Part shown: one piece after another, positions 22,327-32,540 of the stretch | Position numbering within the stretch: position 1 is the first letter of the stretch | How the letters are laid out: each line of letters opens with the position of its first letter | Assembly (NCBI RefSeq): GCF_019059575.1 | Contig: NW_024881834.1 | Span: forward strand, 1 to 64,000 | DNA: 64,000 nucleotides | Origin: Amphibalanus amphitrite | Taxonomy: Eukaryota; Arthropoda; Thecostraca; Balanomorpha; Balanidae | Reading direction: 5' to 3' | The notes under the pieces: model-generated | What the model saw: only the letters and a program-made list of their open reading frames with translations | What the model was told of the DNA's origin: nothing | Database searches by the model: none | Program-made: the position numbers and the translations under genes

Positions 22327-25300
22327 GTAAGGGATTCTCAAATAAGGCATGGGCAAGTTTGATATTTATCTATGTTTACATATTTTATATGTCTAGACCT
22401 CTGATGCCTCCTTATTTCTGTTTTTGAACTTTGGTTGTGAACGAATATGAAAAGTTTAAGTTTGAATAAAAATTGGTTGAGTGTCTTACAAACGTTTGTT
22501 GAAGTTTCAAAAAATTATATGAATCCATTGAAAGTGAGCCAGAAAATTGTGAATGCTGTACTGCACTGTCATGGAGCTGCATCAAAGCTCTACCGGAACT
22601 CGGCTTAAAAAGCATTTGTATAACAATGTGGGTGCTTAAAGACAACTGGTTTTTATTGTTGAAGCTGGCTCTGGCACTGGAATAAGGAAACTTTTTCAAC
22701 CAGTTGAGAGGCAAGGCATCTCATACTAAGGAGCCTGGCAGTTGGCCTTGGCACTCTGACTCCAAGCACTTAAATTTATGAGGTTATCGGTGGAGCCAAC
22801 AAATAACTAAAATGCACGTACTCATAACACAAATATGTCCCTAAATAATCGGCATCAGAGCTTGAAATGTCACAGCAGGTGAAGCAACTAGTCTGACTGG
22901 TATGAGTAGATTTTGGCTATTCCAAGTTTTTTTTCATGCATGCCAACTCAGAATGGACCAGACCATGCATTTTTATCCCTCCTTAAGGTATCATTGTCTC
23001 AGTCTCTAACCTTACCATGTCATTCTCCCACCAGGCATCCGGAGTGTCTGTATCCGACGCGTGCAAGACGGTGTTTGACGAGGTGAAGAAGGCCAAGAAG
23101 CACCGCTATGTGGTGTTTGTCATCAAGGACGACGTCATGATCGACGTGGAGGCGATCGGCGACCGGGACGCCACCTACGAGGACTTTGTCACCGACATCC
23201 AGAAGGCCGGCAAGGGCATGTGCCGCTACGGTCTGTTCGACTACGAGTACCTGCACGCCGTACAGGGCGCCGCAGAGGTGGGTCTTCAGGGTGTCACGGG
23301 CTGTAGGGGGAGGGGTGGAGAGGAAGAAGGGGCAGTGAGAGGGTATTTTGGTATTTGCTGGACGGGATTTTTAGGCGCTGATAATCTGTGAAGGTCCTGG
23401 TTATGGAAACCTATGGGCCTGGGTATGCTGCAGAGGTCAAGGCCCACAATGAAATATCATTATAAAGTATTTTGTAGTGAATGCATCAAATATCGATGGC
23501 GTAGGACTGAAAAGACTGGTCCAAGTCACGGATAGCATGCAGTCTGTGGACACGCAGCCGAAATGAACACCGCTGTCCCTTTCCGTCACCCTAAGCTGTG
23601 CTCCGATTCTGAAGAGAAGCTACAAATAGAAATAATATTTTATAGCAATTCATGATTGTGAAGATTGACAGCAATCTCTTGTCGCCCCCCCCCCCTCTAG
23701 ACGCTCATTCTCTGATTCCACCCCTATTATTCACCGATAGTTCCGCTCATTCCGCGAGTTTGTGTCGATTTTTCCTATGAGGCTCGGGCGGGCTTCCTCC
23801 GGCGACGGGAGCGTGGCCGGAGAGTATTTCTGTCCCGCTCTGCCCGGTGGCCCGGCCCGTGCGGCTCGCACCGGGGTGGCCAGCCGTTTGGGGTAGGACG
23901 GTACGAGATTTTTGGCTGGATGGATACTTCTTTCGTCTCCATGCCGGTCTATCGGGGAGTTCAGTTACGGACCTCTGCGCCTGCGGGGATAGTGGAGTGT
24001 GTGGGCGGGGCAGGTTTTCCTCCCTAGTATGACATCAGAAAATAAGCTGTCATTAGGAGCTTGGCGGAAATGTGGACGGGTTTCTGTTGCCAGCGAGAAG
24101 GAGGTGGCATTGATAACATTCGTAGCTGAGACATTTGGCGAGCTTTCGCTGACGGTTTATCGCTGCATGCTGGTGTGACTTTCAGGGTGCTGTTGTGACA
24201 TGATTTAATGCAGGCACTGTTGAGTAGTTCCTTGTTATGGCGACTCGCCAGTGAATATTGTAACCGTAACTGCTTCTTGCTGAAACTTGTTGAAGTCAGC
24301 TCTTCTACCACCAGAGTCTGTAAGATACCCCTGTTTGATTCTGTTGGACCCACGAAAGGCCCCTGATTCGGTCACGGCACAAGTCATGCCTACTCACCTA
24401 CAGAAATTCATTTGTAGAGTGAAGCATGCAATGCTCGCTGGCGTTTTCAGACTCATTTTGTCCTGTACGGCCCGAATTACATACGCTCAATACCCCCAAA
24501 AATCACGTTGCGTTTGTTGTTCTTAGTCAGAACGGAAAAGACGCTGGTCGCTAGGTACAAGGCATGAAAGTGGCATGGGTCTGTTTGAAGTCATCAGGTG
24601 CAGTGAAAATTAACGGTGCTCTGCATTTAAACTTACCGTTTTTACGGATACAAGGGCCCAGTGGAACTCAGCTGTCATCTGTAGAAAGAAGCCCGGAACC
24701 ATTGGCTATCCACGCTCCGTTTCTGGGAACGGCAGAACACTCGGCCTGTCTCGGCATGTGATGACGTCACAGCCGGTGTGTCTCACCGGCCCGCTGGCAC
24801 AGGTGACACTATATGACGTCACCGGCTGTCAGTGTGACGTCATCCCTGAGTCACAGCGGCGGCCGCGGGCCGGGCGTGGCATCAGCCTGCCGCTGCGGCG
24901 GTCGGCCGGTCGGGCGTCGGACCGTGCGCGCCTGTATATGGCCACGCGGCCGGCGCCGGCCGCCGCCAACGCCGCAGGGTGACGGGGAAGAAGGTGGCGG
25001 GACGGCAGCGGCGTATTTAGAAAATCGCGAAGGGGGGGGCCAAGGGTTTGGAGGGCGCCACCTCACCCAAGGAGGGCGCCATACGGTCGCGAGATAAAAA
25101 ATCGCTCAGTGGGGGTTGGGGGGTTGGGAGGCGTTTTTTACCATGCCACCAGTTTTTTTTTGCGTAACCTCGTATAGGTCGTGCTGCATTGATTTTGCAT
25201 CGTGTGTATTCATTATACTCCAGGTCACAAAAGGTCAAGTGTTCTTGAAATGCTGCGCCGAAGGCGCGCGAAATTTTTGAAAACAACCTTTTCCTCCGCT

Positions 25301-28300
25301 TTTTAGGCACGCCTTTTATACGATCACTGTTCAAAGCTCCTCTCGCTCTTTTACCAAATTTGAAGGTGTAAAAAATACCTAAGGTTTGGTCGGGCCGCTG
25401 CCACACAAACTGTACAGAAAGCTTGGCTCATGGGTGTCGATGTATAAAAGTTTATTGGCGGTGGCATATCTACGCACCAGATCACCGTATCGGATTGATA
25501 CCGGAGCGCGAGCTGCGTAAACATCATCCAAATTACCTCAGACCAGCCTTCATAGCCTTCTCACAGATGCATACAGTGTACCCACATAACCAGTTTCAAT
25601 CACCGAAACTTCAGATGCCTGCTGTTGCGCCCGAACCTGTTGACAATACTTAATCGTAATCCATATAGATGCCATGATGCACGTAAAGTAGGATCAATCC
25701 GTTAAGACCAAAGACGTGTTTTATGCATCGTAGAGCGTAGATAGTTTTGGTAGGTATAGATACTTCATTCATTGTGCTGAATGCACGTTCATTTGTGGCA
25801 GTTTTCACAGGCAAGACATCAACTATGTGCAATAGAACGACTAAGTTGAAAAACATGCCAAAGGAGTAAATAAATGATAGGAGGGCAGCGATCAACGGAT
25901 GTTGCCAATAGGTAGAAGGGCTGCGATCCACAGGAGGGCACTAATAGGTAGAAGAGCCCCGATCAACATCCCGAGTTTCGACAGTAGGGCACCGATAGGT
26001 AGGAAGTTGGCGAGCAGCAGGAGGGCGCCAATGGATAGAAGGGCAGCGATCAACAGGAGGGCACCAATAGGTAGGAGGGCGCCGATCAACAATCAACAGG
26101 AGGACGCCACCAGGTAAGAGGGTGGCGAGGAACAGGAGAGCACCAATAGGAGGGTGGCGATCAACAAGAGGTCGCCAATAGGTGTAAGGGCGGTCATCAA
26201 CTGGAAGTCGCCAATGAGCGGAAGGGTGACGATTAAAATGGGGGTGGCAATGGTGAGGAGGGCGCCTTTGCTCAAGAGGATGACACGAACAGGAGGGCGT
26301 CTGTGCGGAGGGCGCTGGTCAACAGGAAGGTGCCAGTGGATAGGAGGGCGGTGATCAACAGGAGGGTGCCAGTGGTTAGGAGGGCGGCGATCTACACGAG
26401 GGCGCCAATAGGAGAAGGGCCCCGATTAACATTCAACAGGAAGGACTAGGGAACCAATAGGTAGGAGGGCGGCACTGAACAAGAGGGTGCCAAAAGGGAG
26501 AAAGGCGGCCTTCAAAATTTCACATGAGGGCTCAATAGGTAGGAGAGCGCCAATAATTATGAGGACGCCGATCAGCAGAAGGGCGGCAATGTGTAGCAGG
26601 GTGGCGACCTACAGGGCGCCCGAGGGAGCCCTCCAACCGTATTTGGAGGGCGTATTTGGAATGGGCGTCCTCCGAGGGCGCCCTCCATCCGTATTTTCCC
26701 TGTAAACACATTCGCGATTGGAGGGCGCCCTCCAGTCGCGATTGTTTTTCGATTCGATTATATCACAATTGCATTTGCGATTGGAGGGCGCCTTCGGCGC
26801 CCTCCAATCGCAAAGGGCGCCTTCGGCGCCCAAGGGGGGGGGCCATGGCCCAGTGGCCCCCCCCCCTGCCTACGCCCCTGCGGGACGGAGATGGACGGTC
26901 GTGTCTGCTGACTGACTGACTGGTTACAGGGGAACGATCCTCTCGAGAGGCTTCTGTGAATCAGGCGGTAGTTTCCCGAGAGAAAAAGCCATTCTGTTTT
27001 CGCCCGATTGGTGGATTGAGTGGTGAAGGATAAGCTTTCTGGTATTCCGGCGAGATATGAGTGCTTTGACTTGAGTCAGTTGTAACTATAAATCACGTCA
27101 GTAGTCGGCTGCTGCTAAGTAATGCAGTTGTTAGTCTCGAAAACACTATTCATCACCTTCGCACAATACTTTGTCCTACATAAACATGTTGTGCTCGCTG
27201 CTCGTTCGTCCGTGACGCCACATGATATGATCCGTCAAGTGCCACAGCCCACAGTTTCGCTTCCATTGAACCGTAATTGAATTTCACAATCGTTGTCATC
27301 CATGCAACAAGAGATGGTGTATCATACGGGCGACTTCTATCGTTCCTTCGCTTGGAATATCCATCGAGCTTGCGGGGATATTATGGCGTTAGTGTGTCTA
27401 TCGAGGTATGTCTACCTAGCGGCCTATGACGGACTCTGAGCAATAGCGCGTCTCGCGCGGTCGGTTCTGAGACTGTTTGTAGACGGAGGAGGCGGTGTTG
27501 ATGTCTGCCGGCTCGCACCTGGCTGGCTCCGTCTAGCCGAGCTGGGCGGTGGGCAGAGCCGGTTACGGGCGCTGTCTGTGGCTGGGCTCACGGTGGCCGG
27601 TGTTTCACCAGTCATGGTTGGGTGGTTGCTGGATGTTCACTGTTCAGGTAGCGATCCGCTGGCCATTGCAGTAGCCCCTCTGGACGGAGGGAGGGGGTGG
27701 GGTCGACTGCTGGGTATTGGTGCCTGTCATACTACATCACCACCGAAGCGAAGGAAGAACTACTAGAGTGACTGGGATCCCAGTTCTTCATAGTTCATAC
27801 AGTCCTTATGCTCTGTGGGTCTGGTGTGGTCTGGTTTATCTGTTGTGATGTAACGCTGGACCGGGTTAGTTGTCTGCTGGAGCGGTTAGTGCTGCTCTCT
27901 ATTCAGGTATCGCCCTCCAAGAGACCATGCCCAGCTGTGAGATCGGTTGCGGTCTGAACTGCGAATCGTTAGGCTATCTATCTCCACCCGACGACCTACC
28001 ACGGGTGTCTGGTCGCACATGCCGGCCACTGGCCCGGCTCGGACATATCGTCCATCTGTGGCCGGCCGGGCGGAGGGATTTCACCTCAGCTGTCGCCGCT
28101 GAGAGTCGCCCGACGATGGCACGGGGAGGTGGGCTCTGTGCGATCGCGAGCACATCTGTCGTCACTGTCTGAGAGAGCTCTCCCTGGGGCCTGGGCCGTG
28201 GCTGAGCTGAGCGTGGATGGTTCGATGCAGGGGTGATAGCGGGTACTGGGGAGGTATGGGAGTTGATGTTGGTTTGTGGTCGATGGTGACGTGTTGACTG

Positions 28301-31300
28301 CATGACAGCCTGTTTGTAATTTGATTCGTGGTAATTTGATTTGGAACTATCTTTGTGGTATCAATGGATGAAAACCAGAATGGTTGGCGATATCTGATCT
28401 ATCAAATGCGTCGTTGTTTTGTGGTCGAACCTGATTCTCGTTTTCGTGGAATAGGATTCGGGATATCGCCATTTTATGCTCATACATGTCTGTTCGAATG
28501 AACAGCGCTGTATGCTTGAATGACATCAGGATGAGATCCTACATCGCCGCACTGGGTTGTAATCGAACGAAAACCTTATGGGACGACTGATCTTCGGAAC
28601 CGCATTGTATTCGACCTACGATTACCTATCTGTATCCACTTTTTAGCGGAGCTCTGATAGCATATGCTTGTCTGCTTATCATGAACATTGGAATGCCATT
28701 ACCACCCCCGCCCACACACTCGGCTATGTGAGTTCGGCCGGCGTTCTCCTCGTTTTCCGCTCAGCCGATCTCACGACCTTCCGTCCTGCTGTCTATGTCT
28801 GTGCCAGCTGCCATGGGCGTAGGAACGGCTGGAACATTGTGGGTGCATGGGTGCAGAAATCCAGCCATGGCCGGTGAGGGGGGGGGGGGCGACACCCGAG
28901 CGAAGGCTCGTAACGAGCTTTGAGGGTGTACCATGTCGAAAAGGTACCAACCGATAAGTGCATTTGGAAGCATTGATCCTCGCATGTGTAGGGGGGTCGG
29001 ATGAACCCCCCCCCATGGTTGTTCGCAAATAACTCGCGCAAAAAGCGGCCGAGCGCGACGAAACTTTTAGTACCCTCGAGTTGATCAGTTTTACACCTAC
29101 TCTAACAATTTCATGACCCTGACCCAAAAAACCTTTGACCTGTGACCTGATTCTCGAGACCATGTTCGGCCGGAATCGCGATTTGGCGTATGTATGTCAG
29201 CTCACATTATCCGCGCGTTTCCAGTCTTTTTGTGATTGTAGACGTCCAAACATGTGAAATGATGTTCTTCCCATGCATCACGGTGGGTGTGAAGATAACC
29301 TGAAGGTCAGGTCAGGTCATTGACCTTTGATGACCTCGGTTCACTTTTTCGAGTTTTACATGTTTCTACGGTAGTTTATAGGGCTGATTTCGAATTTAGC
29401 ATCCATTTGAACGTTTACGAAGTAGTTTTAGTGCTTTCGTGACATTCTACGACGCCGTCAGTGGTAGTTGACACCTACTATGGATAGCCGGTAGGACGCC
29501 TAATGGTTGACCTGACCTGACCTGACCCGATCTGGCCTAAATGCATGAAGAAATCATCTGTGATCAAAACTAACATCAGATATTTGTGATCAGCACCCCG
29601 AAAAAACCCGATAACAGCTTCACTTTACGCAGTTCTAGCAGGTCCCGATTTTCCCGACTTTTGGAATATTGACCTGACCTGGAAGGTCAACCAATGAAGC
29701 AGGACCTTAAAATTGGGTATCATCCGCTTCCTCTCGTCACGGGCAACACCCTCGTTTTTTTCCGCGAAGCTCTAGCTCGATCAGGGGCCGAACGGCAGGG
29801 GGTCCGACCGACCCCCTCCCCCTCCCCCTACACATTAGAAGCTGGAAAACGCTGCACACATTCGAGGGCTAATATTGTCAATATTGACTACCGCAAAAAG
29901 TAAAAGCGGTCAACTTAGCCATTTTCGAAGATGTCGGGCTAAAATTTTTGACAGTGGGTCATCGGTTCGGTATGTGTTCAATCACATGCTCCATTTCCCT
30001 TTTTTTCAGCACAAATGTAAGTTTTGAAGACCATCACTGATCACAGTAGCAAATGCTTCGAAAGATGGATAGTAGGCAACATATCCTGAATTTGCCGTGC
30101 TGCATGGGAAGTAGTGTTGATGAAAAAGGGGTTTTTGGTTCAGATTATTGTGGGTGCAGAATACATTGTCTGCACCCACTGGATAAATATTGTGGGTGCA
30201 GCTGCACCCCTGCACCCATGGTTCCTACGCTTATGCCAGCTGCTGACGTTGCGTTAGGTGTCTGCAGCCACTTGATCAATGAATCACAGCTATACCTGCC
30301 TGGCACCGAGTCTTGCCGCTACGGTGGTATGTGCGACGGACTACACTAATGTATGACTGGTCGTGTCACGTCACCTGAACCAACTTCTACCGAGGCGCCG
30401 GGGACGACGGCCACTGTCATTTCCAGACACTATAACCCTGTAATGGCGCGGAGGCATACTATCCAAATTACATTACCGATATTTGATGGAATGAGGTTCG
30501 TCTCGATGATGGGTCCGACGTCCGTGAACGAATGGGCTAAATTTTGCGTTGGGTGATGATGTACCAACTGCCATTAGACATCGACTACTGTGTGTTCTGG
30601 TTGTGTCTTGTCCCTGATGCTTGTCACTAGCTGATGATGGCACTGACGATGTCTCCCATTCGCAGCCCACGAAGAAGCAGAAGCTCTTCCTGATGCTCTG
30701 GTGTCCCGATGAGGCCAAGATCAAGGCGAAGATGCTGTACTCCTCCAGCTTTGACGCGCTCAAGAAGGCGCTGACGGGCGTGGCCAAATATGTTGAGGTA
30801 TGTGTCCGCGTGTGTGACGCCGAGGGGGCGTAGGGGATGCTGGGGGGGGGGGGGAAGTAGAGCTCGGCGAGTGTGAGTTATGACGGAAGATCTGGCAGGG
30901 CCACGTGTGCTCAGACCGGCGGATAGGGCAGTGGTTTTGGGACTCGTGCAGGCGGGCGGGTGGTCCAGGCTAGTAGGTCAACGGATGAATGATGAAGGTT
31001 ATTTTGGATGGTCGGGTGTTGCCAATGTCGAAGCAATGTTCAAGTTTTAGGAATGCAACGCTAGCTGACAATTTTCAATAACTTGATGATGTATGCCGAT
31101 CAGCTTGCCTGACTGTATAATTCCAACAGTGGATGTAAGACGTGCCACCATTCATGTAGAAGCGAGATGTGGAACGCCCGCTTTCCAAGTGACTGCCGTC
31201 ATATTACGTTCGTTATTTGTCAGCTGACGTGAACAGCGGCTGGTGTTTGTCTTTTCTCCACTGATGCCCTCGTTTTCCCGCACACAGGCGACCGACTCGT

Positions 31301-31356
31301 CGGAGATCTCCAAAGAAGAGGTCGAGAACAAACTCAGGCAGAACGACCGGATGTAG
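22324..31356 (+). CDS. Cofilin/actin-depolymerising factor, complete, four coding exons
   Basis: Encodes about 148 residues of the ADF/cofilin family, orthologous to Drosophila twinstar. Cofilin binds ADP-actin, severs and depolymerises filaments in the cytoplasm, and is switched off by phosphorylation of the serine next to the N-terminus (SGVSVSDACK here). Seen in sequence: the N-terminal SGV motif, KKHRYVVFVI, CRYGLFDYEYLH, the LFLMLWCPDEA strand, and the actin-binding long helix in KAKMLYSSSFDALKKAL. The C-terminus is VENKLRQNDRM. The exons are 22324-22326, 23035-23277, 30666-30797 and 31288-31356, all joined in phase 0. I chose the ATG at 22324 because it is followed directly by GTAAGG and the next exon starts GCATCCGG. 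An ATG-only first exon is a known feature of animal cofilin genes. The second intron is 7.4 kb and carries two hAT-like elements. The upstream ATG at 23017 is intronic. Confidence 0.93.
23035..23277 (+). CDS. Cofilin coding exon 2
   Basis: Encodes 81 residues from ASGVSVSDACK to QGAAE. Acceptor CCCACCAG, donor GAG/GTGGGT. Confidence 0.95.
24760..24846. promoter_or_regulatory. Cluster of three TGACGTCA (CRE) palindromes
   Basis: TGACGTCA occurs at about 24762, 24815 and 24835. The first is followed by CAGCCGGTG, and the second by CCGGCTGT, roughly an inverted copy. CREB/ATF-type factors bind this palindrome. A role as an intronic enhancer of cofilin is inference, and the sites could also be repeat-derived. 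Confidence 0.45.
25890..26600. repeat. Minisatellite, units of about 30-36 bp
   Basis: Imperfect tandem units built from AGGAGGGCGCC, CAATAGGTAG and GATCAACA blocks, about 20 copies. The frames through it give repetitive peptides such as IGRRAPI and LLPIGALL, which I regard as composition effects. Confidence 0.9.
26774..26831. repeat. Two perfect hairpins with TTC loops
   Basis: 26774-26792 and 26796-26814 are exact 19-bp inverted arms around a 3-base TTC loop. They are followed directly by a second hairpin, GGGCGCC-TTC-GGCGCCC (26815-26831). A further GGAGGGCGCC palindrome lies at about 26712-26740. Confidence 0.9.
28812..30235. mobile_element. Element H: hAT-like element with nested repeat G
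   Basis: The exact 8-bp duplication CCAGCTGC flanks it (28804-28811, 30236-30243). The ends are CATGGGCGTAGGAAC and CATAAGCGTAGGAAC in inverted orientation, with GTGGGTGCA repeats just inside both ends. It has no transposase. A second element with ATGTGTAGGGG ends (28984-29835) lies inside. The target contains a CAGCTG core. Confidence 0.8.
28984..29835. mobile_element. Repeat G copy 2: TGACCT-rich element with hairpin ends
   Basis: The ends are inverted ATGTGTAGGGGG. The left has a G6-TCGGATGAA-C9 hairpin and the right G5-TCCGACCGA-C5, the same plan as elements A to E but with a different terminal repeat. The interior contains many TGACCT/AGGTCA units and matches 13918-14316 and, inverted, 61130-61765. 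Target duplication is not clear. No coding frame is seen. Confidence 0.7.
30666..30797 (+). CDS. Cofilin coding exon 3
   Basis: Encodes 44 residues, PTKKQKLFLMLWCP to GVAKYVE. Acceptor CATTCGCAG, donor GAG/GTATGT. Confidence 0.95.
31288..31356 (+). CDS. Cofilin coding exon 4 with stop
   Basis: Encodes ATDSSEISKEEVENKLRQND followed by RM and a TAG stop. Acceptor CGCACACAG. Confidence 0.95.
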   Translation, partial: ATDSSEISKEEVENKLRQNDRM

Positions 31357-31780
31357 GCGAGTGCCGGGAGACAGGGCTGCCGGGGTCGGCGCCGGTGCTC
31401 GCGCCGGGCCCCACCACACACACACAGAGACACACCAACACGCGCACATACCACACGCCAACGCAACAGACTGCTAGTCCCATCTGTGAGAGAAGCTGCC
31501 GGCGAGCGCCGAGAGCGCGCAGTGATCAGTGATGCGCCGAACGCGAGCGGCGGCCGCGGCGGCGCACCGGCCAGGGGTGATCGAGGGACGGGGGAGGCCG
31601 CGCGAGCCGGGCTTCCGTCGAGACTGTGACCGCCCGTCGGCCGGAGAGAGCCACAGACAGTTTGTATCGTGAGAAATCTGTTATCGAAACTATCTTTCAG
31701 CGTGTGCTGCCGCGGCGGTTTTTCTATTTATGATTGTAGGCTGTAAACGTTAAGAATAAATTTTCTTTCTACGTTTCGTA
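31357..31780 (+). other. Cofilin 3' UTR
   Basis: GC-rich 3' UTR of about 400 bp, running to the AATAAA signal at 31755 and a T-rich stretch just after it. The exact cleavage point is not visible. Confidence 0.7.
31755..31760 (+). promoter_or_regulatory. Cofilin poly(A) signal AATAAA
   Basis: Canonical hexamer followed within 10 bases by TTTTCTTTCT, about 400 bp after the stop codon. Confidence 0.75.
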
Positions 31781-31799
31781 TTGCTGCCGGTGTAGAGTG

Positions 31800-32200
31800 G
31801 CGGGTCAGATGGTGACGCTCGCTGACGCTCGTGACCGTGATGCTGCGTGGGGCGCTCGTGCAGACGCCGCGGCCGGCTCCTGGCTCGGCGGGGCGGCCCG
31901 CTTGCCAGGGACGCGCGCCAAAGGAGCTCCCGGCCGGCGCTTCCAGCCACCCGGCCGCCTATAAATAGCCGGGCGCGGCGAAGGCAGCTGGATGCGCTGC
32001 GGTGTTTTCGGCGGCGCGGCCCGGCCCTCCACGCGGTGGGGGTGGTGGAGTGAGCACGGGCACCAGATGGGTGCGACGCACACGCGGCGTGAGAGACGCA
32101 TGCTACATCTACGCTCTGCAATAACAGACGCCGAGCATCGCACGACAGAGAAAAAAGAAATCCGGAAACGGGCGCCGGCTTACTACCCATTTTGCTTTGT
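31800..32200 (+). promoter_or_regulatory. GC-rich stretch with a TATAAATAG box
   Basis: A CpG-rich block with TATAAATAG at about 31961, followed by GC-rich DNA and an ATG at 31992. It could be a core promoter of an unrecognised + strand transcript. The 182-residue frame that follows (31992-32540) has no motif I recognise and looks compositional, so only the TATA-like site is noted. Confidence 0.3.
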
Positions 32201-32540
32201 TAACTGCTATCCCGTGATATACCTTTTGCGCTCGGCTGTTGTGGGTGACTATTTTCTGGCCCTGCCCGCTCTCTTGCCGTTCGGCCTGGCTGAGGTGTCT
32301 GCTGAGGGAGGCCCGACGGGGCCGATGCCGACGGCCGTCGCTGGCCCGTCGCCAACTACCGTCGACGGGCGCGGGCCGACGGGGTCGCCGGCCGAGCTGA
32401 GGTGCCGGTGTTCCGGTGGAGACCGACCGGGGCCAGACGGCCTAGCGAGGAGGGAGGAGAGACTGCGGGAGTGTGATATGGCGATGTTGCTGAACTTGCT
32501 GGCAATCGAGCTTATTATCCGTTTTCCCATGGATATTTGA

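Larger units (their letters stand above)
25006..26880. mobile_element. Element I: hAT-like element with internal minisatellite
   Basis: The exact 8-bp duplication CGGGACGG flanks it (24998-25005, 26881-26888). The ends are CAGCGGCGTA and CAGGGGCGTA in inverted orientation. Inside the right end is G9-CCATGGCCCAGTGG-C9, and the left end has a matching G-run. It has no transposase. Most of the interior from about 25870 to 26600 is a minisatellite of GGAGGGCGCCAATAGGTA-like units, followed by near-perfect GGAGGGCGCC hairpins. Confidence 0.85.
23278..30665 (+). other. Cofilin intron 2, TE-rich
   Basis: 7388 bp. It holds hAT-like elements I (25006-26880) and H (28812-30235, with repeat G inside), three CRE palindromes near 24760-24845, and otherwise unremarkable DNA. 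The GC-rich stretch 27420-28300 has open frames but no recognisable protein. Confidence 0.85.

Noticed and set aside
23017-23034. ATG at 23017 in frame with cofilin exon 2
   Set aside because: It would add SFSHQ from the polypyrimidine tract and acceptor; the ATG followed by a donor at 22324 fits the conserved gene structure.
25890-26600. CRISPR-like array
   Set aside because: Units are imperfect, lack unique spacers of constant length, and lie in a hAT-like element of an animal genome.
31992-32540. 182-residue frame after a TATAAATAG box
   Set aside because: No motif, no splice evidence and GC-driven composition; only the promoter-like site was kept, at low confidence.
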